38,748 nucleotides of DNA from Pseudoclavibacter helvolus (GTDB lineage: Bacteria > Actinomycetota > Actinomycetes > Actinomycetales > Microbacteriaceae), in NCBI RefSeq assembly GCF_014191305.1, contig NZ_JACHWJ010000008.1, forward strand, positions 1-38,748, in the 5' to 3' direction. A program made the translations under genes and the position numbers. The notes below the pieces were generated by a model. It searched no databases. It saw nothing but the letters and a program-made list of their open reading frames with translations, and was not told the origin of the DNA. Positions 23,770 to 30,141 of the stretch are shown one piece after another; the first letter of the stretch is position 1, and every line of letters starts with the position of its first letter.

Positions 23770-23961
23770 TCAGAGCCACGTTGCCGGCTGCCCGACAGCC
23801 CCGAGACCAACGGTGACGTCGTTCTGCGGCGTGATGAGTGCATCCACCCACGGAAACGCGTAGAAGACGAGGCCGTAGAGCGCGGCCGCGACCACGACGA
23901 GCGTGATGAGGAGCTTCACGGGCCAGGGCCCGGGGAGAACTCGCCAGAGGGCGCCGTACAT
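23770..23961 (-). CDS. Small single-pass membrane protein beside the sortase
   Basis: A 63-residue protein starting M-Y-G-A-L-W-R-V-L-P-G-P, followed by one membrane helix (about residues 15-37: V-K-L-L-I-T-L-V-V-V-A-A-A-L-Y) and a short outer tail ending near W-V-D-A-L-I-T-P-Q-N-D-V-T-V. I recognise it as a type of small protein often encoded next to the class E sortase in actinobacteria; no function is known to me. Its ATG overlaps the sortase stop (TGATG, one shared base), so it is translationally coupled to the sortase. It could help localise or regulate the enzyme, or simply be a membrane partner. Confidence 0.75.
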   Translation of the reverse strand: MYGALWRVLPGPWPVKLLITLVVVAAALYGLVFYAFPWVDALITPQNDVTVGLGAVGQPATWL

Positions 23962-24866
23962 CAGAGACCTCCCTGGCTTGCCACGGACGCGGCAATGGAT
24001 TCGGGTGGGCCGTCCGCCCGCGGCGTGAAGCTGTCGAAGACGGCATAGCCGATGATGCGCTCAGCGGTTGACCAGAAGGGGTTGCAGCTCATGATCATCA
24101 TGAGCCGGTCGGTGCCCGTCTGCTCGGGGTAGCGCGGCACCGACCCCAGCACGTCGACCTGTGTCGGCGCCACGTACTCACCCGACCGGTAGGAGTAGGT
24201 GTACCAACCGTCGGCCGTCTCCACGACAAGCTCATCTCCGAGTTGAAGCTCGTGGATCTTCTGCATCGATGCGCCATACGCGAGACGGTGACCGGCAATC
24301 GCGAAGTTCCCAACCTCACCTGGCATCTGGGAGTCGGGGTAGTGCCCGATGTTGTGGTCGAGCACCTCGTGCTGTTCGATGCCCTGTGCAATAGGACGCG
24401 CGTAGTCGGCGCCCCAGGTCGGCACGTAGAGGATCGCGAAGCGCTCGTTCGTGACGGTGGGCGCTGAGGAGATAGGGATGCCGATAGCGGGATCTGTGGT
24501 CGTCACTGTCGTGGCTTCTTCGCCGCCTTCGGCGAGCACCTGGCTGAGTTCCTGCCCTGCTTGGTTCTGCTCGTCGCCGACGATGAGGTCGTTGAGCCAG
24601 TACTTCCAACCGACAAAGAGGAGCATGATGACCCCGAGCGTCATGAGCACTTCGCCGGATACCCCGACGACGCTGAGCTTGCGCTTCGGCCTGGAGCGGG
24701 AGGACTGCGACGAGCGGTGCCCGCGCCCGGCGGACGACCCGCGCTGGCGCGCCTGGTTCTCCTGAGCTCGCCGCTCGGCCCGTGTCTGGTAGCCGTCTTC
24801 GTCGGCGAGGAGGGACTCGATCGAGGTCGCCCCGTCGTCTCGTCCAGGCCGTTCAGCAGATGGCAT
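23961..24866 (-). CDS. Class E sortase
   Basis: Membrane-bound cysteine transpeptidase that attaches surface proteins to the cell wall; class E enzymes recognise LAXTG-like signals. The 301-residue protein has a long charged cytoplasmic N-terminus (1-68), one membrane helix (~70-90), a variable region and the sortase barrel (~140-285). Catalytic residues are H193 (A-I-A-G-H-R), C261 (M-I-M-S-C-N-P) and R270 (S-T-A-E-R). The T-L-T-C/T-T-C context normally before the Cys is here M-M-I-M-S-C, a variation. An open frame extends 90 codons further upstream through crgA but the ATG at 24866 begins the usual protein and has TATGAT 7 nt upstream. No sortase substrate gene was seen in the window. Confidence 0.93.
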   Translation of the reverse strand: MPSAERPGRDDGATSIESLLADEDGYQTRAERRAQENQARQRGSSAGRGHRSSQSSRSRPKRKLSVVGVSGEVLMTLGVIMLLFVGWKYWLNDLIVGDEQNQAGQELSQVLAEGGEEATTVTTTDPAIGIPISSAPTVTNERFAILYVPTWGADYARPIAQGIEQHEVLDHNIGHYPDSQMPGEVGNFAIAGHRLAYGASMQKIHELQLGDELVVETADGWYTYSYRSGEYVAPTQVDVLGSVPRYPEQTGTDRLMMIMSCNPFWSTAERIIGYAVFDSFTPRADGPPESIAASVASQGGL

Positions 24867-24873
24867 GAGAGCA

Positions 24874-24879
24874 ATCATA
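24874..24879 (-). promoter_or_regulatory. Putative -10 box of the sortase gene
   Basis: TATGAT on the minus strand, 7 nt before the ATG at 24866, close to the sigma-A consensus (TATAAT). It is only 2 nt from the crgA -10 box on the other strand. Inference. Confidence 0.5.
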
Positions 24880-24881
24880 GA

Positions 24882-24887
24882 TAGGAT
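24882..24887 (+). promoter_or_regulatory. Putative -10 box of crgA
   Basis: TAGGAT, 7 nt before the ATG at 24895. With the sortase box it forms a back-to-back pair, so RNA polymerase should not be able to open both promoters at once. Inference. Confidence 0.45.
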
Positions 24888-24894
24888 GGCCCGC

Positions 24895-25251
24895 ATGTCT
24901 CGTGAGAAGTCCAGCGGCTCCAAGTCCGACGAGCCGGAGAAGAAGACTCCGGCCGGTACGAAGAAGCACCGTTCCTCGGAAGCGTCCGCAGCAGCGGCCG
25001 CTCTCGCGGCGACGGAGAAGCAGCGCAGGCAGAAGCGCGCCGCCGGCGTGAGCGACAGCGACGAGCGCAATCCCAACCCGGTCTGGTTCAAGCCGCTTAT
25101 GTTCGGCTTCCTGATCGTCGGGTTCCTCTGGATCATCCTCTTCTACCTGACGAGCGGCGCCCTCCCCATCGCCGAGCTCGGCTCCTGGAACATCCTCGTC
25201 GGCTTCGGCATCGCCTTCATCGGCTTCATCATGACGACGAATTGGCGATAG
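24895..25251 (+). CDS. crgA: CrgA: cell division protein
   Basis: Small divisome protein of actinobacteria that interacts with FtsZ, FtsQ, FtsI and CwsA and supports septal peptidoglycan synthesis. The 118-residue protein has a Lys/Ala-rich cytoplasmic N-terminus (1-65) and two membrane helices (about 68-88: F-K-P-L-M-F-G-F-L-I-V-G-F-L-W, and 98-116), ending in N-W-R as in the family. Its N-terminal region is longer than usual because of an Ala/Lys stretch (S-A-A-A-A-A-L-A). The ATG at 24895 is chosen over the in-frame ATGs at 24865 and 24886; it has a -10-like box at leaderless distance. It is divergent from the sortase gene and convergent with the rhomboid gene. Gene order next to the pknB cluster matches mycobacteria. 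Confidence 0.93.
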   Translation: MSREKSSGSKSDEPEKKTPAGTKKHRSSEASAAAAALAATEKQRRQKRAAGVSDSDERNPNPVWFKPLMFGFLIVGFLWIILFYLTSGALPIAELGSWNILVGFGIAFIGFIMTTNWR

Positions 25252-25263
25252 CTACCGCCGCAC

Positions 25264-25346
25264 TTCTCCACAGGGCTGGGTTCTCCACAGGGCCTCGAGT
25301 TACAACTGTGTAATTCATCCCCAGGTGTGCATAACCCTGTGGATAA
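25264..25346. promoter_or_regulatory. Cluster of DnaA-box-like 9-mers
   Basis: TTCTCCACA on the plus strand at 25264-25272 and 25281-25289; on the minus strand TTATGCACA (25326-25334) and TTATCCACA (25338-25346), both perfect matches to TTATNCACA. Between them is an AT-rich patch (25300-25316). It lies in the convergent gap between crgA and the rhomboid gene, so it is not a promoter for either. Confidence 0.6.
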
Positions 25347-25375
25347 CTCCTGTGCACAGCCTCGCTCCGGAACAG

Positions 25376-25413
25376 AGAAAAGCCGCGCATCCCAACGGAT
25401 GCGCGGCTTTTCT
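25376..25413. terminator. Bidirectional terminator between crgA and rhomboid genes
   Basis: Perfect 17-bp stem (25376-25392 with 25397-25413), CAAC loop, A-run on the left and T-run on the right. It should serve both crgA (rightward) and the rhomboid gene (leftward, stop 25439). Confidence 0.92.
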
Positions 25414-25438
25414 GCGTCTGAGGTGTTGCCCCGAGCGA

Positions 25439-26314
25439 CTAGGGCATGATGGCCAGCGGAAGCTGCGACACGCTCGCGGTAGCTCCGACGATGATGAGCA
25501 CGCCGAGGGCGGCCACTAGCCAGAGCCCCTTCCGGGACGGCTTCTGCGACTTCGACTCCCACAGGAAGAGCCACGAGCAGAGCGCGCCGGTGACCAGACC
25601 ACCGAGGTGGGCCTGCCAGGCGATACCGGGGATGACAAATCCCATGACGACGTTGATGCCGATCAGCACGATGAGCGACATGGTGTTCATGCGAGCCTGG
25701 CGCATGACGACGAAGTACGCCCCGAACAGGCCGAACACGGCTCCAGACGCGCCGAGCACCGTCGTATTCGGTGCGACGAGGGCAATCGCCAACGAACCGC
25801 CGAGGGCGCTGACCACGTAGAGCGCCGCGAATCTCAGGTGGCCGTACACCTGCTCGAGGGTTCGCCCGAAGATCCAGAGTGTCAGCATGTTGAACGCGAG
25901 GTGGAAGACAGTCGAGTGCGCGAACGCTGAGGTGAGCATGCGCCACGGCTCGAAGGCGCCGCCGCTGACGTGGGAGTAGATGCCGTGGTAGACCAGGATG
26001 CCCGTCAGCCAGTCACCCGTCACCTGCTGGATCAGCCAGAGAACGGCCGAGACGCCGATGATCGCGTATGTGACGAGCGGCCGCTGGTCTTGCCCGAGCC
26101 GTCGCAGTCGCGTGCGAGCCGAAGGTCGCTGAGCTGCCTTGGCCTTTGCGTTCGATTCCCGGATGCACTCGGGACAGATCACGCCAACGGGCGCGAGTGT
26201 CTGGCATTCGGGGCACACGGTGCGCCCGCAGCGCTGGCAGAGCACAAAGCTCGGCCGGTCTGGGTGTCGATAGCAGAAGTTCTCACGCTGCTGCGACAGC
26301 TCGGGTGATGTCAT
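25439..26314 (-). CDS. Rhomboid-family intramembrane serine protease with zinc-ribbon N-terminus
   Basis: Membrane protease cleaving substrates within their transmembrane segment. The 291-residue protein begins with a Cys/His cluster (C14, H17, C26, C29, C34, C37, C47, C50) like a zinc ribbon or B-box, as in many actinobacterial rhomboids. Six to seven membrane helices follow from ~80. The catalytic dyad is S190 (V-L-G-A-S-G-A-V-F-G) and H236 (A-W-Q-A-H-L-G-G), with the family motif H-L-A-F-N-M near 138-143. The corresponding mycobacterial neighbours at this spot are different small membrane proteins, while a rhomboid here is common in Microbacteriaceae and relatives. It lies 21 nt after ppiA in the same direction and is probably cotranscribed with it. 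Confidence 0.92.
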   Translation of the reverse strand: MTSPELSQQRENFCYRHPDRPSFVLCQRCGRTVCPECQTLAPVGVICPECIRESNAKAKAAQRPSARTRLRRLGQDQRPLVTYAIIGVSAVLWLIQQVTGDWLTGILVYHGIYSHVSGGAFEPWRMLTSAFAHSTVFHLAFNMLTLWIFGRTLEQVYGHLRFAALYVVSALGGSLAIALVAPNTTVLGASGAVFGLFGAYFVVMRQARMNTMSLIVLIGINVVMGFVIPGIAWQAHLGGLVTGALCSWLFLWESKSQKPSRKGLWLVAALGVLIIVGATASVSQLPLAIMP

Positions 26315-26335
26315 TCGTGGAGAGGAACCTGGAGC

Positions 26336-26875
26336 TTAGAGCTGCTCGACGGTGACGCTCTCGATGACGACGTCCTTGAGCGGCTTGTCACGGCCGTCGG
26401 TGGGGACCTTCGCGATCGCGTCGACGACGGTGCGCGACTCGTCGTCGGCGACACGGCCGAAGATGGTGTGCTTGCCCTGGAGCCACGGCGTCGGGTCGGT
26501 CGTGATGAAGAACTGCGAGCCGTTCGTTCCGCGACCGAGCTGCTTGCCGGCGTTCGCCATGGCGAAGATGTAGGGCTCGTTGAAGTTGAGCTCCGGGTGG
26601 ATCTCGTCGTCGAACGCGAAGCCCGGGCCGCCGGTGCCGGTGCCGGTGGGGTCGCCGCCCTGGATCATGAAGTTGGGGATGATGCGGTGGAAGATCACGC
26701 CGTCGTACAGGGGCGTGTTCTTGGTCTGGCCGTCACGAGGGTCGGTCCATTCCAGCTCACCCGTGGCGAGGCCCACGATGGTCTTGACCGTGTTCGGCGC
26801 GTGGTTGCCGAAGAGCTCCACCTTGATGGGGCCGTGGTTCGTGTTGATCGTTGCAAGTGCAGTGGCGATTGACAT
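26336..26875 (-). CDS. ppiA: Cyclophilin-type peptidyl-prolyl isomerase
   Basis: Catalyses cis-trans isomerisation of proline peptide bonds in the cytoplasm. The cyclophilin domain fills the 179-residue protein: F-H-R-I-I-P-N-F-M-I-Q-G-G-D with catalytic Arg and Phe, G-T-N-G-S-Q-F-F-I-T, and W-L-Q-G-K-H-T-I-F-G with the Trp that binds cyclosporin in relatives. There is no signal peptide, unlike secreted PpiB-type proteins. Start ATG at 26875 or at 26884 (M-T-I-M); GGAAAG lies directly before 26884 and 9 nt before 26875, so the latter is preferred. Gene order close to crgA and pknB matches ppiA of mycobacteria. The rhomboid gene follows after 21 nt. It is divergent from a membrane-protein gene, 131 nt away. 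Confidence 0.95.
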   Translation of the reverse strand: MSIATALATINTNHGPIKVELFGNHAPNTVKTIVGLATGELEWTDPRDGQTKNTPLYDGVIFHRIIPNFMIQGGDPTGTGTGGPGFAFDDEIHPELNFNEPYIFAMANAGKQLGRGTNGSQFFITTDPTPWLQGKHTIFGRVADDESRTVVDAIAKVPTDGRDKPLKDVVIESVTVEQL

Positions 26876-27006
26876 GATGGTCATCTTTCCATAGCCCTCC
26901 GACTTCTCTCCTGTCTGTCCGCCGACAGCGTGCGGTGATTCAGGTTCCGTGTGGCAGAAGCGTGCCAAGATATGCAGTACCTACTTGTCAACGTCCGGAG
27001 GTACCA

Positions 27007-27612
27007 ATGGCCCTTTCACGGAAGCAGTCGCGTGAACTCAAGCGTCTCCGCAAGGACGCAACAAACTTGTGGAGCGAGCAGCAGTCTGTCATCGAGCACG
27101 CTCGCGGCATCCTGCAGTCTGCAGGCGTGAGCGCGAAGGGCTTGGCTGAGTCCGAGCTCGTTCCTGCCCTGCAGAAGAGCTACGACAGCAACGTTCGCCC
27201 CAGCTTCGACCGCGGCTACAGCGTGGCTCGCGAGAAGTACGAAGACGCGAGCGTCCGCTTCAACGGCAAGGTTCTCCCCGTCGTCGCTGGCCTCTCAGGC
27301 TCGCTCGCCGGCACGGTCAGCAACCTCGCCTCGAAGAACCACGACTTCAAGGATGTCGCTGGCTCCGCGAAGAAGGTCTCCAAGGAGCTCAACTCCCGCG
27401 CCAAGCAGGCATCGAAGGCATACGACAAGAAGTACAACAGCTCCGGCGTCGGTGTCGGCGGCTGGCTGCTCATCGGTGCTGGCGTCGCCGCTGTCGCCGC
27501 TGTGGGCTACGCCCTCTGGCAGACCTTCCGCGCAGACGACGACCTGTGGATCGCCGACGAAGAGCTCGACGCTCCCGTCACCACGGTCTCGCCCGCCTCG
27601 GCAGCGAAGTAG
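27007..27612 (+). CDS. Helical membrane protein of unknown function
   Basis: A 201-residue protein that I recognise only as a type common next to ppiA in Microbacteriaceae and relatives; no function is known to me. Residues 1-145 are mostly helical and basic (R-K-Q-S-R-E-L-K-R-L-R-K, later K-K-V-S-K-E-L-N-S-R-A-K-Q-A-S-K-A-Y-D-K-K), probably a coiled coil or a helical bundle. One membrane helix lies at ~158-178 (V-G-G-W-L-L-I-G-A-G-V-A-A-V-A-A-V-G-Y-A), and the last ~20 residues are acidic with the motif R-A-D-D-D-L-W-I-A-D. The ATG at 27007 has GGAGG 5 nt upstream. It has no signal peptide. It converges with lysR, with a hairpin between. Confidence 0.8.
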   Translation: MALSRKQSRELKRLRKDATNLWSEQQSVIEHARGILQSAGVSAKGLAESELVPALQKSYDSNVRPSFDRGYSVAREKYEDASVRFNGKVLPVVAGLSGSLAGTVSNLASKNHDFKDVAGSAKKVSKELNSRAKQASKAYDKKYNSSGVGVGGWLLIGAGVAAVAAVGYALWQTFRADDDLWIADEELDAPVTTVSPASAAK

Positions 27613-27637
27613 TTCGCACAGCCATCGCGTCTGACGG

Positions 27638-27667
27638 GCCCCGCACTCACCTCGTGAGTTGCGGGGC
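27638..27667. terminator. Hairpin between converging genes
   Basis: GCCCCGC-ACTCAC (27638-27650) pairs with GTGAGTTGCGGGGC (27654-27667) with one bulged base; loop CTC, followed by TTCGTCG. It overlaps the last codons of lysR and probably terminates the rightward membrane-protein gene. Confidence 0.65.
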
Positions 27668-28516
27668 TTCGTCGTAGGCGGCGCCGATGAGTCGCGCGAG
27701 CGCGTCTGCCAGCGCGGGCTTCGCTCCCCGCCACCAGGCGAGCCTGACTTCGATGGCTGGCGCATCCCGCACCGGCCTGTAGACGATGCCAGGTCGCGGA
27801 TGCTGCGCGGCCGTGGCTTCGCTCGTGACCCCGTAGACATCGCCGTCGGCGATGAGGGTGAGCCATTCGTCGAGGGAGCTCGTCGGAATGAAGACGGGCG
27901 AGCGGTCCGCCGGCCAGAGTGAGCCGACTGTCGTGCCAGTGCGTGCATCCACGGCCATGGTCTTACCGGCGAAGTCGTCGAGGGCGAGGGTTCGCTTGCG
28001 GGCGAGCGGGTCGTCCTTGGCGAGGACCGCGACGCGTCGTTCCTCACCGAGTCGCACCGTCTCGATGCGAGGGTCCCGTGGAGCGGTGCGCACCACCGCG
28101 AGCTCAACTTCTCCGTCGAGGAGCCCTGCCGTCGCAGTGTTGCTCTGACGGAAGACGAGGTGCGATTCTGGATGCTCCGCTCGCCACCCGCGCTGCACGG
28201 CGCTCGTGTGGCTTCCCAGGGTCGACCAGGCGTAGCCAACTCGAAGTTCGCGCGTCGCCTCGTTGGCCTCTTCGCTGATGAGGCTCACCTCGAGCAAGAC
28301 TCGCCTGGCACGGGTCAGGACGCGCTCACCGAGTGGAGTGAGCGCCACGTGGCGTGTGGAGCGCGAGAGGAGTTGGGCGCCGAGCTGCGTCTCGAGGGCG
28401 AGGATCGCGCGCGAGACCGCGGCCTGCGAACACTGCAGGCTAATGGCGGCGTCGGTGAACGTTCCCGCGTCGACGACCGCCGCGAGGGCCCGCAGGTGGC
28501 GGAGCTCCAGACTCAT
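27647..28516 (-). CDS. LysR-type transcriptional regulator
   Basis: DNA-binding regulator of 289 residues. The N-terminal winged helix-turn-helix (1-62) reads L-R-H-L-R-A-L-A-A-V then A-I-S-L-Q-C-S-Q-A-A-V-S-R-A-I-L-A-L-E, typical of LysR; the C-terminal part (~85-289) is the two-lobed effector-binding domain. It is divergent from a frameshifted EamA exporter gene, and so most probably controls that exporter in response to a metabolite; a 7-nt inverted repeat with LysR-like spacing lies between them. The ATG at 28516 is preceded 6 nt upstream by TACGCT, giving a leaderless arrangement; the open frame extends to 28549 but the family start is M-S-L-E-L-R-H. The effector is unknown. Confidence 0.93.
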   Translation of the reverse strand: MSLELRHLRALAAVVDAGTFTDAAISLQCSQAAVSRAILALETQLGAQLLSRSTRHVALTPLGERVLTRARRVLLEVSLISEEANEATRELRVGYAWSTLGSHTSAVQRGWRAEHPESHLVFRQSNTATAGLLDGEVELAVVRTAPRDPRIETVRLGEERRVAVLAKDDPLARKRTLALDDFAGKTMAVDARTGTTVGSLWPADRSPVFIPTSSLDEWLTLIADGDVYGVTSEATAAQHPRPGIVYRPVRDAPAIEVRLAWWRGAKPALADALARLIGAAYDEAPQLTR

Positions 28517-28522
28517 GCGTCC

Positions 28523-28528
28523 AGCGTA
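28523..28528 (-). promoter_or_regulatory. Putative -10 box of lysR
   Basis: TACGCT on the minus strand, 6 nt before the ATG at 28516, without a ribosome site. Inference. Confidence 0.35.
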
Positions 28529-28555
28529 TAACTCACGCGTGTCACGCATTTCTGG

Positions 28556-28577
28556 TCGTCACGAATTGGAGTGACGA
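28556..28577. promoter_or_regulatory. Candidate LysR operator
   Basis: TCGTCAC (28556-28562) and GTGACGA (28571-28577) form a perfect inverted repeat with an 8-nt centre in the divergent lysR-eamA promoter. A T-N11-A core can be drawn within it, as for LysR boxes. Inference from position and symmetry. Confidence 0.5.
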
Positions 28578-28584
28578 TGAGCCC

Positions 28585-29474
28585 ATGACAGGAGCAGCCG
28601 ACGCCAGCATTCCGAGCGCAGCCGCGCCGCGTGGTGTGCTGGCCGGTTCGGCAATGCTGACGGCAAGCGGCCTCTCGAACCAGCTTGGTGCGGCCTTCGG
28701 TGCCCTCGCCTTCGACGCGCTCGGCACCCCAGGCGTCGTCGCCGTTCGCCAGCTTGTGTCGGCGGCCATCTTGTTCCCGATCGCACGCCCGCGGCTGCGC
28801 AGCTTCACGTGGGCGCAGTGGTGGCCTGCCCTGCTGCTCGGTGTTGTGCTGGCGACCATGAACCTGTCCCTCTACGGAGCGGTCAACCGCATTGGGCTCG
28901 GGCTCGCCGTGACCCTTGAGTTCCTCGGCCCCCTCGCCGTCGCGCTGTGCTCGTCGCGCACCAGGGCAGACCTACTCCTGGCCGCGGGCGCCGCCCTCGG
29001 CGTGTACGTGCTGCTCCTGCCCGACGCTTCGAGCGACCTGCTCGGCTACGCGCTTGGCCTCCTGGCCGCCTGCTGCTGGGCGAGCTACATCCTGCTGAAC
29101 CGCATGCTTGGTGGACGCCTGACCGGGCTTCAGGCACCGGCGACGGCGACGCTCGTGTCGAGTCTCTTGACGCTGCCGATCACGGTGCAGCTCATCGCCG
29201 GCGGCTCGTTCCTCGGTTGGCCACTCCTGCTCGCCGCGCTCTCTGGCCCGCTGTGCTCCGTCATCCCGTACTCGATCGATATCATCGCGCTGCGCTGGGT
29301 GACCACAAGGTTCTTTGGGTCTTCATGAGCATCAACCCCATGTTCGCGGCGCTCGCCGGAGTTGTTGTCCTCGGCCAGGTGCCCGTCGCGCACGAGTGGA
29401 TCGGCATGGCGATGATCGTCGGCGTCAATACCGTCGCGGTCTCGCGCGGCCTCCGGGGATCCCACAGCGCCTGA
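28585..29474 (+). pseudogene. EamA/RhtA-type exporter gene with a frameshift
   Basis: Ten-helix drug/metabolite exporter (EamA, RhtA-like, probably amino acids such as threonine or homoserine). The first frame runs from 28585 to 29328 and ends A-L-R-W-V-T-T-R-F-F-G then stop; the missing last two helices (V-F-M-S-I-N-P-M-F-A-A-L-A-G-V-V-V-L-G) continue in another frame to 29474. One G added in the TTTGGGTC run near 29314-29318 restores F-F-G-V-F-M-S and gives a 296-residue protein, the normal RhtA length. Loss of one G from a four-G run is thus the simplest explanation; a sequencing or assembly error is possible. The divergent LysR gene appears intact. The upstream start ATG has only a distant GGAG. 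Confidence 0.88.
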
Positions 29475-29525
29475 CAGCTCAGGAGCATCCGGGAGCGCTC
29501 AGATGCACCCGGGAGCCGCTGTTTG

Positions 29526-29984
29526 CTAGTGCGCAGCTCGAACGGGGCGCAGGTGCCCGTTTGCCGGGCGCTCAGTGTGGAGCCTCAGCCCCATATCCAC
29601 GAGCGAGACGGTGCGAAGCGCCGAGATCTCGTCGAGGTCGAACCACCGGGCCTCGTCCGTGGAGCCGCCCCGCTCGTTGCGGAGTTCGCCGCTCACGATG
29701 CTCGCCTCGTAGACGATCCGCACCGACTGCATGGGTGTCTTGCCAGGCTCAAGCCTGTCGCGACCGGCAATGATGTGCGAGTCGATGCCGAGGAGCCGGT
29801 CGATGGAGGCGTGGTAGCCGGTTTCTTCCCAGATCTCGCGAACGACGCCGTCGATTGGGTCCTCGCCGGGGTCGGTCCCTCCGCCAGGCAGCGTCCAGCC
29901 CGAGCGGCCGCGGTCGTGCCAGTGCGCCAGGAGGATCTGCCCATCGCGCACGATGACGCCGTACGAAGCGAGTCGTCGATGCAC
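29526..29984 (-). CDS. Nudix hydrolase
   Basis: Hydrolyses nucleoside diphosphates linked to another moiety, such as damaged nucleotides or NDP-sugars; the substrate is unknown. The Nudix box is complete: G-G-T-D-P-G-E, then seven residues, R-E-I-W-E-E-T-G-Y, matching GX5EX7REUXEEXGU. The proposed GTG at 29984 (V-H-R-R-L-A-S-Y-G-V) is preceded by GGGGG with a short spacer and gives 152 residues, close to the usual size. The frame is open to 30095, but that extension is arginine-rich and family-unlike. It lies between a frameshifted exporter and the methionine transporter genes, with no evident link to either. Confidence 0.85.
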   Translation of the reverse strand: MHRRLASYGVIVRDGQILLAHWHDRGRSGWTLPGGGTDPGEDPIDGVVREIWEETGYHASIDRLLGIDSHIIAGRDRLEPGKTPMQSVRIVYEASIVSGELRNERGGSTDEARWFDLDEISALRTVSLVDMGLRLHTERPANGHLRPVRAAH

Positions 29985-30141
29985 GGAACCCCCAAAGATC
30001 TCTGCCGAGGTCTCGAGGTCAGCGGCCTGTTGCCCTGGCCGACCCGAACCACGGGCGCACGCTATCGTACGCCGACGCGCGCCGGGCCCCCGCACAGGGA
30101 GGCACCGACGCGCGTTCGCTCTTGGTTGTTGACGGCCCGGA

